Source of the DNA: Cryobacterium sp. CG_9.6
GTDB taxonomy: Bacteria > Actinomycetota > Actinomycetes > Actinomycetales > Microbacteriaceae
Direction of reading: 5' to 3'
DNA: 64,000 nt
NCBI RefSeq assembly: GCF_029893365.1
Contig: NZ_JARXUZ010000001.1
Location: 1,984,001-2,048,000 of the forward strand
Shown here piece after piece: positions 43,893 to 52,660 of this stretch. The number at the start of each line of letters is the position of its first letter. Position 1 is the stretch's first letter. The notes beneath the pieces are model-generated. The model saw only the letters and a list, made by a program, of their open reading frames with translations. It had not been told where the DNA came from and did not search any database. The translations under genes were made by a program, and so were the position numbers.

Positions 43893-44669
43893 GTGGAATC
43901 GAACAAGAGCACCGATAGGCAAGCCGTTGTCATCCGTCCCTACGGTGATGCGGATGCCGCAGCCACTCTGACAATATTCCTTGCTGCGGTGACGGAAACC
44001 GCTGCCGCTGACTTCTCACCGGAGCAGATTCAGGCGTGGGCTCGGCCAGAGGAGCGAGATCTGTCCACCTGGCATGCGGCGATGCAGAAACGGAACAGTT
44101 TCGTGGCGACTGTCGATGGCGCACCCGTAGGCTTCTCCGACGTCAACCCTGCGGGGTACATCGACATGATGTTCGTCGCCCCGCAACACCAGCGACAAGG
44201 GGTAGCGCGACAGCTGATCGGCTACGCAGAGGCGCACGCGCGTCAGGCACAGCTGGCAGAGCTAACAGCCGACGTCAGCATCACAGCCCGCCCGTTCTTC
44301 GAGCGTTACGGGTTTACCGTCGAGGCAGAACAACACCCGGTGAAAGCTGGCGTGCAGCTGACCAACTACAAGATGAAAAGGAACCTACTCGGCCCTGAGG
44401 TGCGCCTCAGCGGACAGCTCGTTTGCCGCACCGAGGACCAGGCGGCCACTGTGCGGAATAACCTGTTACTGCATCTTTCCCTGACCCGCGCTGAATCGGG
44501 ATGCCATTCCTTTAGCGTCACCACAACGAACCATCTGCTGATCTGGCAGGTCGACGAGTGCTTCGAGAACGCCACCGCCTTCGACGCTCACCAGGAACGG
44601 GCCGCCAGTAGCGCTTGGGGTCTCGCCACCTCAGGAATCGAACGCCGCTACTCTGTGACCGGACGGTAG
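43893..44669 (+). CDS. GNAT acetyltransferase fused to an antibiotic-biosynthesis-monooxygenase-like domain
   Basis: A 258-residue two-domain protein. Residues 10-165 form a GNAT domain with YIDMMFVAPQHQRQGVARQL, where QRQGVA is the acetyl-CoA loop, and FFERYGF. Residues about 170-255 resemble an ABM dimeric ferredoxin-like domain (VRLSGQLVCRTEDQAA, LTRAESGCHSFSVTTT, LIWQVDECFENATAFDAHQE). The joint activity is unknown. It starts with a GTG at 43893 without a clear ribosome site. Confidence 0.85.
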   Translation: MESNKSTDRQAVVIRPYGDADAAATLTIFLAAVTETAAADFSPEQIQAWARPEERDLSTWHAAMQKRNSFVATVDGAPVGFSDVNPAGYIDMMFVAPQHQRQGVARQLIGYAEAHARQAQLAELTADVSITARPFFERYGFTVEAEQHPVKAGVQLTNYKMKRNLLGPEVRLSGQLVCRTEDQAATVRNNLLLHLSLTRAESGCHSFSVTTTNHLLIWQVDECFENATAFDAHQERAASSAWGLATSGIERRYSVTGR

Positions 44670-44857
44670 CCACTCGCCCGTCTCAACCCTTAACCTGCAC
44701 CGCGCCTTACGCTCGTCCGGGTCAGCGTTCCCATGTAACACTCGACGAGCCCCACCAGTGGACGGCGACTTTCGCGCTCGACCTGCGTCACTGACCGTCC
44801 GGCTTGCGGCCACAGTGGGCAGCGGTTGGATCCGTTTCGATCCGTAGGATTACCCTC

Positions 44858-45322
44858 ATGCTCCCAAACACTGAACTCGCAGTGCCGACAGCCGAAGACA
44901 TTGAACTCTTTGAGCTCGCAAAAGAGGTCATCGACGCGAACACGGATGCCGGGCCCGATGAAGATGGCGCACACACGATGGGCGCGGCAGTTCGAGACGC
45001 AGACGGCCGCATGTTCGCCGGGGTAAATCTGTTCCACTTCACCGGCGGTCCGTGCGCCGAATTAATTGCACTTGGTGTGGCGCGCGCACAGGGCGCGCGC
45101 GAAATCACGACAATCGTCGCTGTTGGCAATCACGGGCGCGGTGTTATCGGCCCGTGCGGGCGTGACAGGCAGGTGCTTTTCGACTACTATCCGGGCATCA
45201 GGGTGCTTCTTCCGACTATGGAGGGCGTTCGCGTCGCCACCATTGAGACCCTGATGCCGTTTGCCGCAGAGTGGACCATAGAGGGCGGCACTCAGCAGTT
45301 CGACGAGAAGCGTTTTCGCTGA
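44858..45322 (+). CDS. cytidine deaminase-like protein
   Basis: A 154-residue protein of the cytidine/blasticidin-S deaminase fold. The zinc motif is GGPCAELIALGVA (Cys and catalytic Glu) and GPCGRDRQVLFDYYP, where the usual PCGxC second cysteine is Asp. Aspartate at this position also occurs in actinobacterial relatives as I recall, so the protein may still bind zinc, but ordinary cytidine deamination is unproven. AGGATTACCCTC precedes the ATG at 44858. Confidence 0.82.
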   Translation: MLPNTELAVPTAEDIELFELAKEVIDANTDAGPDEDGAHTMGAAVRDADGRMFAGVNLFHFTGGPCAELIALGVARAQGAREITTIVAVGNHGRGVIGPCGRDRQVLFDYYPGIRVLLPTMEGVRVATIETLMPFAAEWTIEGGTQQFDEKRFR

Positions 45323-45443
45323 GGCCGAGCGCAATGGAATGACATTCCTATGTCGTCCTGAGGTGATCCGCAATGCTCTCGAACACGCCAGTCTGGGCAT
45401 CGTTCCCAGCCGCCTGCCTCTCTCGTAGAGCGCGCAGACGAAG

Positions 45444-45729
45444 CTAAGAGGGTGTCACCTGAACGATTTCGCCTGTGGCCGGGTCGATGACATCGACCAC
45501 GGGTTCCGCGTTGCCGGCTCGTGAAGACACCGTCGCCTCGCGCTCCGCAACTTCCGCCGAAAGATCTGTTCCCGTGGCATCCGGTTGCACTTCCACCCAA
45601 AACGCCGCAGCCTCGTCCAAGCGCCCGCACCCAGGAAGGTGATAGCTGTTATCTCGAAAACGGAAAGCGGCCAGGAGGGTCGTCGTGAAAGATGACGGTC
45701 ACGTCGGCGATGTAGCGGGACAACTGGCC
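45444..45729 (-). pseudogene. frameshifted remnant of an unrecognised gene
   Basis: The minus strand contains QLSRYIADVTVIFHDDPPGR then, after a one-base frame change near 45660, RDNSYHLPGCGRLDEAAAFW followed by VEVQPDATGTDLSAEVAERE and VDVIDPATGEIVQVTPS before a TAG. Both halves have coding-like composition, but neither has a start codon. It is the tail of a lost gene; the family is not recognised. Confidence 0.5.
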
Positions 45730-46335
45730 TTAGATAGATGCATTACGGCCGCTGACCGTCACCTGAGGGCTACGCGTACTGAGTCATGCGGCTGGGGAGC
45801 CTAGGCCTGCAATTCGGGCTCTGCTGGCTCACTCGCGAAACCGGGAGCAACCCGCGGCCACGGCCGGATTCGTTCAAGCTGCAGGGCGAGGCTGAGGATC
45901 AATGCCTCGCCTGCGGCGTTCGGATGCCGCGGGGCTACGATCTGCACGCCGAGCGGCACGCCGTCGACCGTGTGCCAGCCCGCAGGAACGCTTGCCGCGG
46001 GCCAGTCAAGCAGGTTCCAGGTGGACTGGTACGGCGCATAGCGGATGTTCGACGCAAGGTTCGCAAACCAGCTGCGCTTGGACCATAAGCCAGCCTCCGG
46101 CCCGGACTGGGCGAGGGTCGGGGTGAGGAGCACGTCATAGTCATCGAAGAAGCGCGTGATCGTGGTCCGGGAGCGGTCTACCGGTCCCGAACGCAGAAGG
46201 CCCAGACGGCTGGCGAACCGGCCGAGGCGGGCATGGGTGCGGGTGCGCGGGTTCAGCAGGGCCGTGTCCAGGCCTCGGGCATCGGCCTGGCCCTGACCCC
46301 GTTGAGTGGACACCTCACAAGAGAGAATGTTCGCT

Positions 46336-46650
46336 ATGGCAAGATCACGTCGGGACTTCACCCCTGAGTACAAAGACGAGGCCGTGAAGCTGGTTCTCAC
46401 CACCGGCAGGGCTGTCGCAACTGTCGCGCGCGAACTCGGAATCAACGAGGCCACGCTGGGCCGCTGGGTGAGCGCGTTCAAGGCCCGCAACGAGACCGGG
46501 CAAACCGAGGTGACCGAGTCTGAACGGGCCGAGCTGCTGCGGCTACGCAAGGAAAACGCGGACCTGAAGATGGACAGGGCGTTCTTGAAAAAAGCGTCCA
46601 TCTTCTTCGCCCAGGAAGCATCGGATACGAACGGCAAGCGTTCGAACTGA
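46336..46650 (+). CDS. IS3-family transposase OrfA
   Basis: A 104-residue DNA-binding protein: helix-turn-helix in YKDEAVKLVLTTGRAVATVA then RELGINEATLGRWVSAFKAR, followed by a leucine-zipper-like coiled coil (ELLRLRKENADLKMDRAFLK). An A6G run at 46588-46594 (AAAAAAG) near the end, with the minus-one frame open into OrfB, is the expected site for programmed frameshifting to the fused transposase. Confidence 0.92.
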   Translation: MARSRRDFTPEYKDEAVKLVLTTGRAVATVARELGINEATLGRWVSAFKARNETGQTEVTESERAELLRLRKENADLKMDRAFLKKASIFFAQEASDTNGKRSN

Positions 46651-47525
46651 TGCTGGCGGAGAAGACCAACTTCACCATCACCCGCATGGTCCGCCTCCTC
46701 GAGGTGTCCCGGTCCGGCTACTACGCCTGGGCTGGCCGGGCACCGTCGCCAGCGTCGCTTCGGCGGGTGCACATTGAGCAGAAAGTCGCGTTCTTCCACG
46801 GCGATTCCGACGAGGTCTACGGCGCACCCAGGATCCTCGCCGATCTCCGCGCGGACGGGGAGATCATCTCCCGCAAGACCGTCGCGGCGACCATGCGTCG
46901 ACTGGGATTGGTGGGGATCTGTCCGAAGAAATGGAAGACGACGACCATCATCGATCACGCTGACGCCTACCCAGTCGACGCCGTGAAACGCCAGTGGGAC
47001 ACCGGGGCGCTGAACCAGGTCTGGGTCGGCGATGTCACCTACCTGAGGACCTGGGAGGGGTGGGTGTATTTGGCGACCGTCATCGACGCCCACAGCCGCC
47101 GCGTCATCGGGTGGGCCATCGCGGACCACATGCGCACCGACCTCATCCAGGACGCCCTCACGATGGCCATAGTGCTCCGCGGAGAGCGCCCGGCGACGGT
47201 GATCTTCCACTCGGACCGCGGCACCCAGTACGCGTCAGAGCAGATCACTCTCTTCGCCGCCAAGAATGGCATCACCCGGTCGATGGGATACACCGGGATT
47301 TGCTGGGACAATGCCATGGCCGAGAGCTTCTTCGCGACCCTGAAAACCGAGTTCTACTACCGCCGAGTCTGGCCCACCCGAGCCCGCGCGATCCGCGGCG
47401 TCGCGGACTGGATCGAGGACCGCTACAACCGCCGCCGCCGGCACTCCTCGATCGGGCACGTCACGCCAGTGGACTTCGAGATGCAATACTCGTCACAGGC
47501 CGCTGAGATCCAACTCGCCGCCTAA
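46650..47525 (+). CDS. IS3-family transposase OrfB (DDE domain)
   Basis: A 291-residue integrase-fold protein. The catalytic triad is Asp in VWVGDVTYLRTWEG, Asp in VIFHSDRGTQYAS and Glu in CWDNAMAESFFATLKTEFYY. The N-terminal HTH_21-like region contains DSDEVYGAPRILADLRADGE. It is in the minus-one frame relative to OrfA, and its ATG overlaps the OrfA stop (TGATG); it is probably made mainly as an OrfAB fusion by frameshifting. Confidence 0.95.
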   Translation: MLAEKTNFTITRMVRLLEVSRSGYYAWAGRAPSPASLRRVHIEQKVAFFHGDSDEVYGAPRILADLRADGEIISRKTVAATMRRLGLVGICPKKWKTTTIIDHADAYPVDAVKRQWDTGALNQVWVGDVTYLRTWEGWVYLATVIDAHSRRVIGWAIADHMRTDLIQDALTMAIVLRGERPATVIFHSDRGTQYASEQITLFAAKNGITRSMGYTGICWDNAMAESFFATLKTEFYYRRVWPTRARAIRGVADWIEDRYNRRRRHSSIGHVTPVDFEMQYSSQAAEIQLAA

Positions 47526-48459
47526 CCCGTGTCCACTCTCCGGGGTCAAGGCCAGCCGCGGTCCCCGCGAACCAGCGGGCGAGCAGCGGAAGCGGGTTCG
47601 GGTCGTACGGAAACGTGGTCTCGGTCACAATGTGGCCGGCTGCGCGGAGCGCTTCTGCTGTCTCCTCGAGGCCTCGCCGCCACTCGGGGTCGAGCTTCAC
47701 CAGCGCTGAGGGCTCCCCCGCGGCGATAGCAATGCGGAGCGGATGCAGTGGCTCCACCGGGTTGGCAAGCTCCGGCCTGTCCGACATGACCGAGAGCAGA
47801 AGGGCGGCGTCTGCGACGGTCGTTGCCAGAGGTCCGTTCTCGCTCAGGCCACCCCACGAATCAAAGCCGATGTTCTGGGGCACGACGCCACCCCCAGGCT
47901 TCAGCCCGAAGAGCCCGCAGTTGCCCGCCGGACCGCGGATGGAGCCCATGCCGTCATTTCCGTGTGCGAGGGGAACGATACCCGCCGCGACGGCGGCCGC
48001 CGACCCGCCGGAGGATCCGCCGGGCGTGCGATCGGTGTTCCACGGGTTGCGGCTAATGCCGAAGACAGAGTCGGTCGTTCCGAAAACGCAGAGCTCCGGC
48101 ACCCTTGTCAGGCCGATGATGATCGCCCCGGCGGCCCGAAGCCGCGCGACGACCTCGTGGTCGGTATTCTGTGTTTCACCACTGGTTGCCGCAGAGCCGT
48201 CGCGCTGCGGCTCCCCCGCCACGGGGATGTTGTCTTTAATGGCGATGGGCACCCCGGCGAGCGCCAGCGATGCCAGATCGCCGCCGGCATCCAAGGCCGC
48301 AGCCTCTGCGAGCGCCTTCTCTGCTCGAACGACCTGAAAGGCGCCGAGCCGGGGGTCATGGAGCTTTATTCGGTGCAGGGCAGCTGTCGTAGCCTCAACG
48401 GCGGTGAGGTTTCCAGAGCGAACGGCAGCAGCCAGCTCCACAGCAGTGGGGAGATTCAT

Positions 48460-48692
48460 CCCGCAATCCTAGTAGGCAGTGACGCAACAGGACTCACGAT
48501 GACAGTAGCGGAACCTACTGAAGCCTTCCGTGTCAGGATCGTCAAGTCTTCCGTTCCGGAGCTGTCCCTTCATGCCCGCGTGCGTGCCGCAACGAATGGT
48601 GTCGCCACAAACGGAAGCGCCAGCAGGCCAAATCACCTTTATAATTACTAAAGTAAATATACTCACTCAGTCACTGACGTTAGGAGCGACTC
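48460..48692 (+). promoter_or_regulatory. AT-rich upstream region of the Fic gene
   Basis: These 233 bases separate the amidase start from the Fic gene. The last 60 bases are unusually AT-rich (TTTATAATTACTAAAGTAAA near 48638) and contain the inverted repeat TTACT/AGTAA, plausible promoter and operator for Fic. A 50-codon frame at 48499-48651 behind AGGACTCACG is open (MTVAEPTEAFRVRIVKSSVP onward) but has weak coding character and I do not call it. Confidence 0.4.
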
Positions 48693-49976
48693 ATGCCCCA
48701 CTACGTTGACCTGCTCTGGAACCCGGAAGACGCTGCGCACCTGGGTCGCAAGGACCGGGCGCCGGGCCACTATCGAGCTTACGTTCCCGACGCGCTCGGA
48801 ACCCAGGTGCCAGAACTCGGCCGGGAAGCACAGCAGGCGGCAGAGGATGCGCTGGCGACACTCGCGCGCGCAGATGAGCGCATCGGCGCCCGCGGGGGGT
48901 ATCTCAACCACCTACTGATTCGCTCCGAGAGCATCTCGTCGTCGTGGATCGAGGGGAACAGCGTCACCCCGAAGAAGCTTGCCATCGCCGAGCTCCTTCA
49001 GCAGGGCACGCGCGTTGTAGTGGACGTCGTTGCGAACGTGCGCGCTACTGAAGAGGCGATCGCTGAGCTTGCTGATCGCGATCGTGCCGTCACCACGGCC
49101 GACATCGAGCGCGTGCAGCACATCATCGAACCCGCGCTCAAGCTCGGGCTGAGAACTGAGCAGAACTGGGTGGGCGGGCCGGGCTGGAGCCCGCTCCGTG
49201 CAGACTTCGTCCCTCCGCCGGAGACTGAGGTGCCGCGCCTGGTCGATGATCTGTGCCGATTCGTGAGCGCAACAGCGGGGAATCCCATAGCGCGGGCGGC
49301 TATCGCTCATGCCCAGTTCGAGACAATCCACCCGTTCATCGACGGAAACGGTCGCACCGGACGTGCACTCATCCACACCGTGCTCCGCCGAACGGATGCG
49401 CTGCGGAACACGCTGATCCCGATCAGTACCGTGTTTGCCGGCAACAAGGATGCGTACCTCGAGGGATTGACGGCCTTCCGAGCCGAACCCTCTCGTCTGG
49501 ACGAATGGATCATTGGCTTCGCCCACGCTGCTGCGCTGGCTGCTGCCAACGCTGTGCAATTGTCTAGCGATATCGAGGAACTTGATCAGGCCGTCCGTGA
49601 GGACCTCAGCCACTACCGTAAGCAGCACCAAATCTCACCGGCCATTCCGCGCAGTGACGCCGTGATTCTGCGCATTCTGGACACGCTGGCCAGCGAGCCT
49701 GTACTGACCATCGATACTGTCGCTGCACGGCACAGAGTGTCCAAAGCAGCTGCGTATCGCGCGCTGGTGCAGCTCGCCGACGCGGGCATCCTGGGGCGCA
49801 ACAAGGACCAGAAGGGACGACTGATCTGCTGGAGCGCTGACCGCCACCTCGCCCTCGTGAGCTTGACCGAACGCAGCAACCGCGTCGGAGTAGGTGACAC
49901 CGGCCGCGGTAAGCCCCGACTGGGACCGCCGGGGCCAGCCATCGACCAGATTGGTGTGCTGCGCCCACGACATTGA
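48693..49976 (+). CDS. Fic family protein with N-terminal inhibitory motif
   Basis: A 427-residue adenylyltransferase-type protein. The inhibitory helix motif (S/T)xxxE(G/N) appears as SSSWIEGN near residue 88, giving a class II, self-inhibited Fic. The catalytic loop is IHPFIDGNGRTGRALIH near residue 210, with His, Arg and the phosphate-binding Gly-Asn-Gly-Arg all present. The C-terminal 100 residues include a winged helix (TIDTVAARHRVSKAAAYRAL) for DNA binding or autoregulation. A TAGGAG ribosome site precedes the ATG. The AT-rich promoter and nearby IS elements suggest horizontal gain. Confidence 0.93.
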   Translation: MPHYVDLLWNPEDAAHLGRKDRAPGHYRAYVPDALGTQVPELGREAQQAAEDALATLARADERIGARGGYLNHLLIRSESISSSWIEGNSVTPKKLAIAELLQQGTRVVVDVVANVRATEEAIAELADRDRAVTTADIERVQHIIEPALKLGLRTEQNWVGGPGWSPLRADFVPPPETEVPRLVDDLCRFVSATAGNPIARAAIAHAQFETIHPFIDGNGRTGRALIHTVLRRTDALRNTLIPISTVFAGNKDAYLEGLTAFRAEPSRLDEWIIGFAHAAALAAANAVQLSSDIEELDQAVREDLSHYRKQHQISPAIPRSDAVILRILDTLASEPVLTIDTVAARHRVSKAAAYRALVQLADAGILGRNKDQKGRLICWSADRHLALVSLTERSNRVGVGDTGRGKPRLGPPGPAIDQIGVLRPRH

Positions 49977-50043
49977 GCCCACACGATCCATACTCGGAGT
50001 CTCAGCTGCTCGCGCCGCCGCGCCCTGGCTGGCGCAGGCCGCG

Positions 50044-50220
50044 AACAATCAGGAACTCGCTGTATTCCTCAAGCAGCGACCCATCGGCATGGTTGCTCTC
50101 AGAGGGCGTGAGTTCCCAATTCTTCGCGAAGTCAAGACAGAATCCTGGCTCGGCTTTGACCATCACGGGAAAGGACTGGGGACAAAAGCTCGGACCGCTC
50201 TCTTGCACCTCGCCTCAATG
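50044..50220 (+). pseudogene. fragment of a RimJ/RimL-type GNAT acetyltransferase
   Basis: Within an otherwise gene-poor 450-base gap the frame reads NNQELAVFLKQRPIGMVALR then GREFPILREVKTESWLGFDH and HGKGLGTKARTALLHLA, which is strand 2 to helix 3 of a GNAT protein including its acetyl-CoA loop. There is no start and the C-terminal half is missing. The flanks show nothing else. Confidence 0.6.
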
Positions 50221-50425
50221 GCCGACCAGTCACCTCCGACCGACTGCGTCTGACGCGTGAGGCGTGGGACACGAGGCCGCGTCTCAAGGTGACGATGGCT
50301 GGACTCGCGCCCTGCCTGCCGTTCTTCGGTGTGAAACCGGGCCAACGAACCTAGACAATCCGTCAGGACGGTGACGGCGACGTGCTGCAACGCGAGGACT
50401 CCTCCACTCATCGCGGTCGAAAGGC

Positions 50426-51661
50426 CTACTCGTTGCGCGCAGTTTCCAGTGCCACGTCCCGGTCAGATCCTGATTGCAGTTCAGATCGAAACAGCCACCA
50501 AACGATTGCGCCACAGCAGATGAAAAGGGCGCCGCTCGCCAGGAACGGCATGGACAAGGACAGCGACGACGCGAGGACCCCACCGAGGGCTGCTCCCACG
50601 GTGAGACCGATGAGGCCAAACACCTTGGACGATGCGTTGACCCGCCCTCGGAGGTGCTCAGGGACGAGACGCTGCCGAAGCGAACTCACGCAGATTGCCC
50701 ACACAACGGAGTGCAGGATGTACGCGGCCAGGAGAGCCGCAGCCAGCCACGGAATCCGAACAAAGGCGAGCGAGAACATAGACGCAGCGCCGAGGCACAG
50801 ACTCCCCACGATCGTCCGTCCATACCCCACACGTAAACGAAGTGGAGCCGTGATGATCGAGCCGACAAGACCACCAAGAGCTGATACGGCCAGAATCAGG
50901 CCATACCCGAGCGGACCAAGACCCAGGGTTTGCTGAGCGAACAGCACCAGAACGGAAAACGGCATCATGTACGCGACACTCGCGAGCCCGCCAACTACCG
51001 CCAGCCCGCTCAACAACCGGTGTCCGTGAAGCCAGCGGGCACCGTCCACGGCTTCACTAAACACGGATCGGCGAGGCGAGGCAAGGCCGGTGACGACACC
51101 CGGACGCGGGAGCGCGAGGAAGAAGAACCCGGCTGCTGCATAGAGGCCGCCAGCGGCCAGGACTGGAACCGCCACCCCGAGGGCAAACAGGAATCCGCCC
51201 AGCGGCGGACCTACGAATTCATCGGCGAGGAGTTGAGCCGCAGAGATACGGCTGTTCGCCTGGTCCAGTTTGCTAGCCGGAACGACCGACGGCAGGATCG
51301 ATAGCGACGCGTTGTCCGCGGCGGTCTCCAAGATTCCGACGCCCGCGAGGACTACATACAGGAGCGGAACGGAGCCACAACCGATTGCGAACACGACCGC
51401 CATGATGATCAAGAGCGACGCCCGGCTGAAATTCGTGATCCACAGGATCGTGCGACGATCGAAACGGTCGACATAGACCCCGACCGGGACCACCACGAGC
51501 AACCGCACCGCCGAATACATGGCGGCGAGGCCGGCGATGAGAATGGGATCCGTTGTCAATGATGTTGCCAGCAGCGGTATCGCCACGAAAATCAAGCCGT
51601 CGCTCAGGTTACCGGCAGCGTTTCCCGCCCAAAGCTGCCTGAACCCTCTACCTAACGACAC
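50426..51661 (-). CDS. MFS transporter (MFS_3/EntS-like)
   Basis: A roughly 411-residue, 12-helix efflux protein. The N-terminal LGRGFRQLWAGNAAGNLSDG, the motif A-like VDRFDRRTILW and LPEHLRGRVNASSKVF late in the protein fit MFS_3 exporters of the EntS/macrolide type. An IS5-family element ends 11 bases upstream of the proposed GTG at 51661 (a TTG lies at 51667), so the native promoter and possibly a few codons were replaced. The AGGG of the junction provides a ribosome site. Expression may now depend on the element. Confidence 0.85.
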   Translation of the reverse strand: MSLGRGFRQLWAGNAAGNLSDGLIFVAIPLLATSLTTDPILIAGLAAMYSAVRLLVVVPVGVYVDRFDRRTILWITNFSRASLLIIMAVVFAIGCGSVPLLYVVLAGVGILETAADNASLSILPSVVPASKLDQANSRISAAQLLADEFVGPPLGGFLFALGVAVPVLAAGGLYAAAGFFFLALPRPGVVTGLASPRRSVFSEAVDGARWLHGHRLLSGLAVVGGLASVAYMMPFSVLVLFAQQTLGLGPLGYGLILAVSALGGLVGSIITAPLRLRVGYGRTIVGSLCLGAASMFSLAFVRIPWLAAALLAAYILHSVVWAICVSSLRQRLVPEHLRGRVNASSKVFGLIGLTVGAALGGVLASSLSLSMPFLASGALFICCGAIVWWLFRSELQSGSDRDVALETARNE

Positions 51662-51670
51662 GAGCAAACC

Positions 51671-52291
51671 CTAGGGCGTGTCTCCCAACGCCTTGGCCCA
51701 GATGATTATGGCTCTAAGGACAACCCCGCCGCGGTAGGTGAGGGCGAGCTTGTCGTAGCGGGTGGCGATGCCACGCCACTGCTTGAGTGCCTCGAAACAC
51801 CGCTCGATGACGTTGCGGCGTTTGTAGGACACCTTGTCAAAAGTGGGAGGGCGGCCGCCGGCTTGGCCACGTCGTTTCCGGTTGGCGACCTGGTTCGATC
51901 GTTCCGGGATCACGGCTTGAATGCCGCGGTCCCGGAGCATCTTCCGATTGGCTTTGGACGAATACGCTTTGTCACCCATCGCTCGATCCGGCGTCGTGCG
52001 GGGCCGACCCCCGGCGAGCCGAGGCACTCGCAGGCTCCCTAAGACTTCGGGGAACATCGGTGAGTCACCGCCCTGCCCCGGTCCCAGCAGAATTACCAAC
52101 GGTCGAAGATTCGCGTCGCACAACGCGTGAATCTTCGTCGTCAATCCGCCGCGTGACCGGCCAATTGCGTGGTCAGCAGGCTCGGTGAGCAGATTCGTGT
52201 AGTTCTGAAGTTCCCCCTGTGGTGCGCGGGAGATTGGTGCCGTGCTGGTGGGCGCGGTTGACCGTGGAGTCCACGGACACCTCCCAATCAA
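51671..52291 (-). CDS. IS5-family transposase, second frame (DDE domain)
   Basis: A 206-residue frame carrying the rest of the DDE domain: RSRGGLTTKIHALCDANLRP, the second Asp in MGDKAYSSKANRKMLRDRGI, and the Glu region YKRRNVIERCFEALKQWRG followed by ATRYDKLALTYRG. The last sense codons GDTP are followed by TAG, and that stop lies in the CTAG target duplication, outside the element. The initiation site shown is the frame limit; the real product is probably the frameshift fusion with the upstream frame. Confidence 0.9.
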   Translation of the reverse strand: MIGRCPWTPRSTAPTSTAPISRAPQGELQNYTNLLTEPADHAIGRSRGGLTTKIHALCDANLRPLVILLGPGQGGDSPMFPEVLGSLRVPRLAGGRPRTTPDRAMGDKAYSSKANRKMLRDRGIQAVIPERSNQVANRKRRGQAGGRPPTFDKVSYKRRNVIERCFEALKQWRGIATRYDKLALTYRGGVVLRAIIIWAKALGDTP

Positions 52292-52613
52292 TCAGTCCAG
52301 CAGCGTCAGCCTGCGAGAGTAGCCGGGTCATAATGGCGTCCCACGTACCGTCGCCACTGAAACGTCGGTGGCGTTTCCAGACGGTCTGCCACGGACCGAA
52401 CGATTCCGGCAGATCTCGCCAGGGAATTCCCGCCCGATACCGATAGATGATGCCTTCCAGAATGCGGCGGTGGTCTTGGAATGGACGACCCGGGCAATTC
52501 TTCGACGACGGCATCAACGGCTCGAGGCGAGCCCACTCACTGTCAGACAACACGGCAGCACGAGACATGGATTAAGTCTGTCAGACAGGCCCGGCAGCAT
52601 TAAGAGACACGCC
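51675..52613 (-). mobile_element. IS5-family (IS427-like) insertion sequence, 939 bp
   Basis: Terminal inverted repeats GGCGTGTCTC are visible at both ends, flanked by CTAG at 51671-51674 and 52614-52617, the expected target duplication. Two overlapping minus-strand frames encode the transposase. It sits just upstream of an MFS gene. The intact ends and frames suggest a recent, possibly active element. Confidence 0.9.
52173..52568 (-). CDS. IS5-family transposase, first frame (DUF4096-like)
   Basis: A 131-residue frame with the N-terminal DUF4096 region (LSDSEWARLEPLMPSSKNCP, then YRYRAGIPWRDLPESFGPWQ, then VWKRHRRFSGDGTWDAIM) and the first catalytic Asp in WEVSVDSTVNRAHQHGTN. It overlaps the second frame by about 120 bases; a frameshift is expected to join them into one transposase, as in the IS427 group. 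Confidence 0.9.
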   Translation of the reverse strand: MSRAAVLSDSEWARLEPLMPSSKNCPGRPFQDHRRILEGIIYRYRAGIPWRDLPESFGPWQTVWKRHRRFSGDGTWDAIMTRLLSQADAAGLIDWEVSVDSTVNRAHQHGTNLPRTTGGTSELHESAHRAC

Positions 52614-52660
52614 CTAGCTGCCCCGAGCTGCCAAGGCGTCACGATACGTGCCGATCAGTG

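Larger units (their letters stand above)
46293..47549 (+). mobile_element. IS3-family insertion sequence, 1257 bp
   Basis: The element has imperfect terminal inverted repeats: CTGACCCCGTTGAGTGGACA at the left and, inverted, TTGACCCCGGAGAGTGGACA at the right. A 4-bp direct repeat GGCC flanks it at 46289-46292 and 47550-47553. It carries two overlapping transposase frames read as OrfA and OrfAB. It interrupts an amidase gene. The intact ends, target duplication and frames suggest it is potentially active. Confidence 0.92.
45801..48459 (-). pseudogene. amidase gene split by an IS3-family element
   Basis: Two parts of one amidase-signature enzyme lie on either side of an insertion sequence. The N-terminal part (48459 to 47554) contains the catalytic Lys region in GVPIAIKDNIPVAGEP and the Ser-rich GGSSGGSAAAVAAGIVPLAH loop with Ser-cisSer-Lys residues. 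The C-terminal part (46288 to 45801) contains PTLAQSGPEAGLW and VDGVPLGVQIVAP. Removing the element at 46293-47549 and one copy of its GGCC target duplication restores an uninterrupted 465-residue reading frame, so the disruption is recent. Amidases of this family hydrolyse diverse amides; here activity is lost. Confidence 0.93.

Noticed and set aside
45292..45630. A 112-codon minus-strand frame near the deaminase gene
   Set aside because: A different minus frame in the same place reads like real protein (VDVIDPATGEIVQVTPS); this one is Arg/Gly-rich noise.
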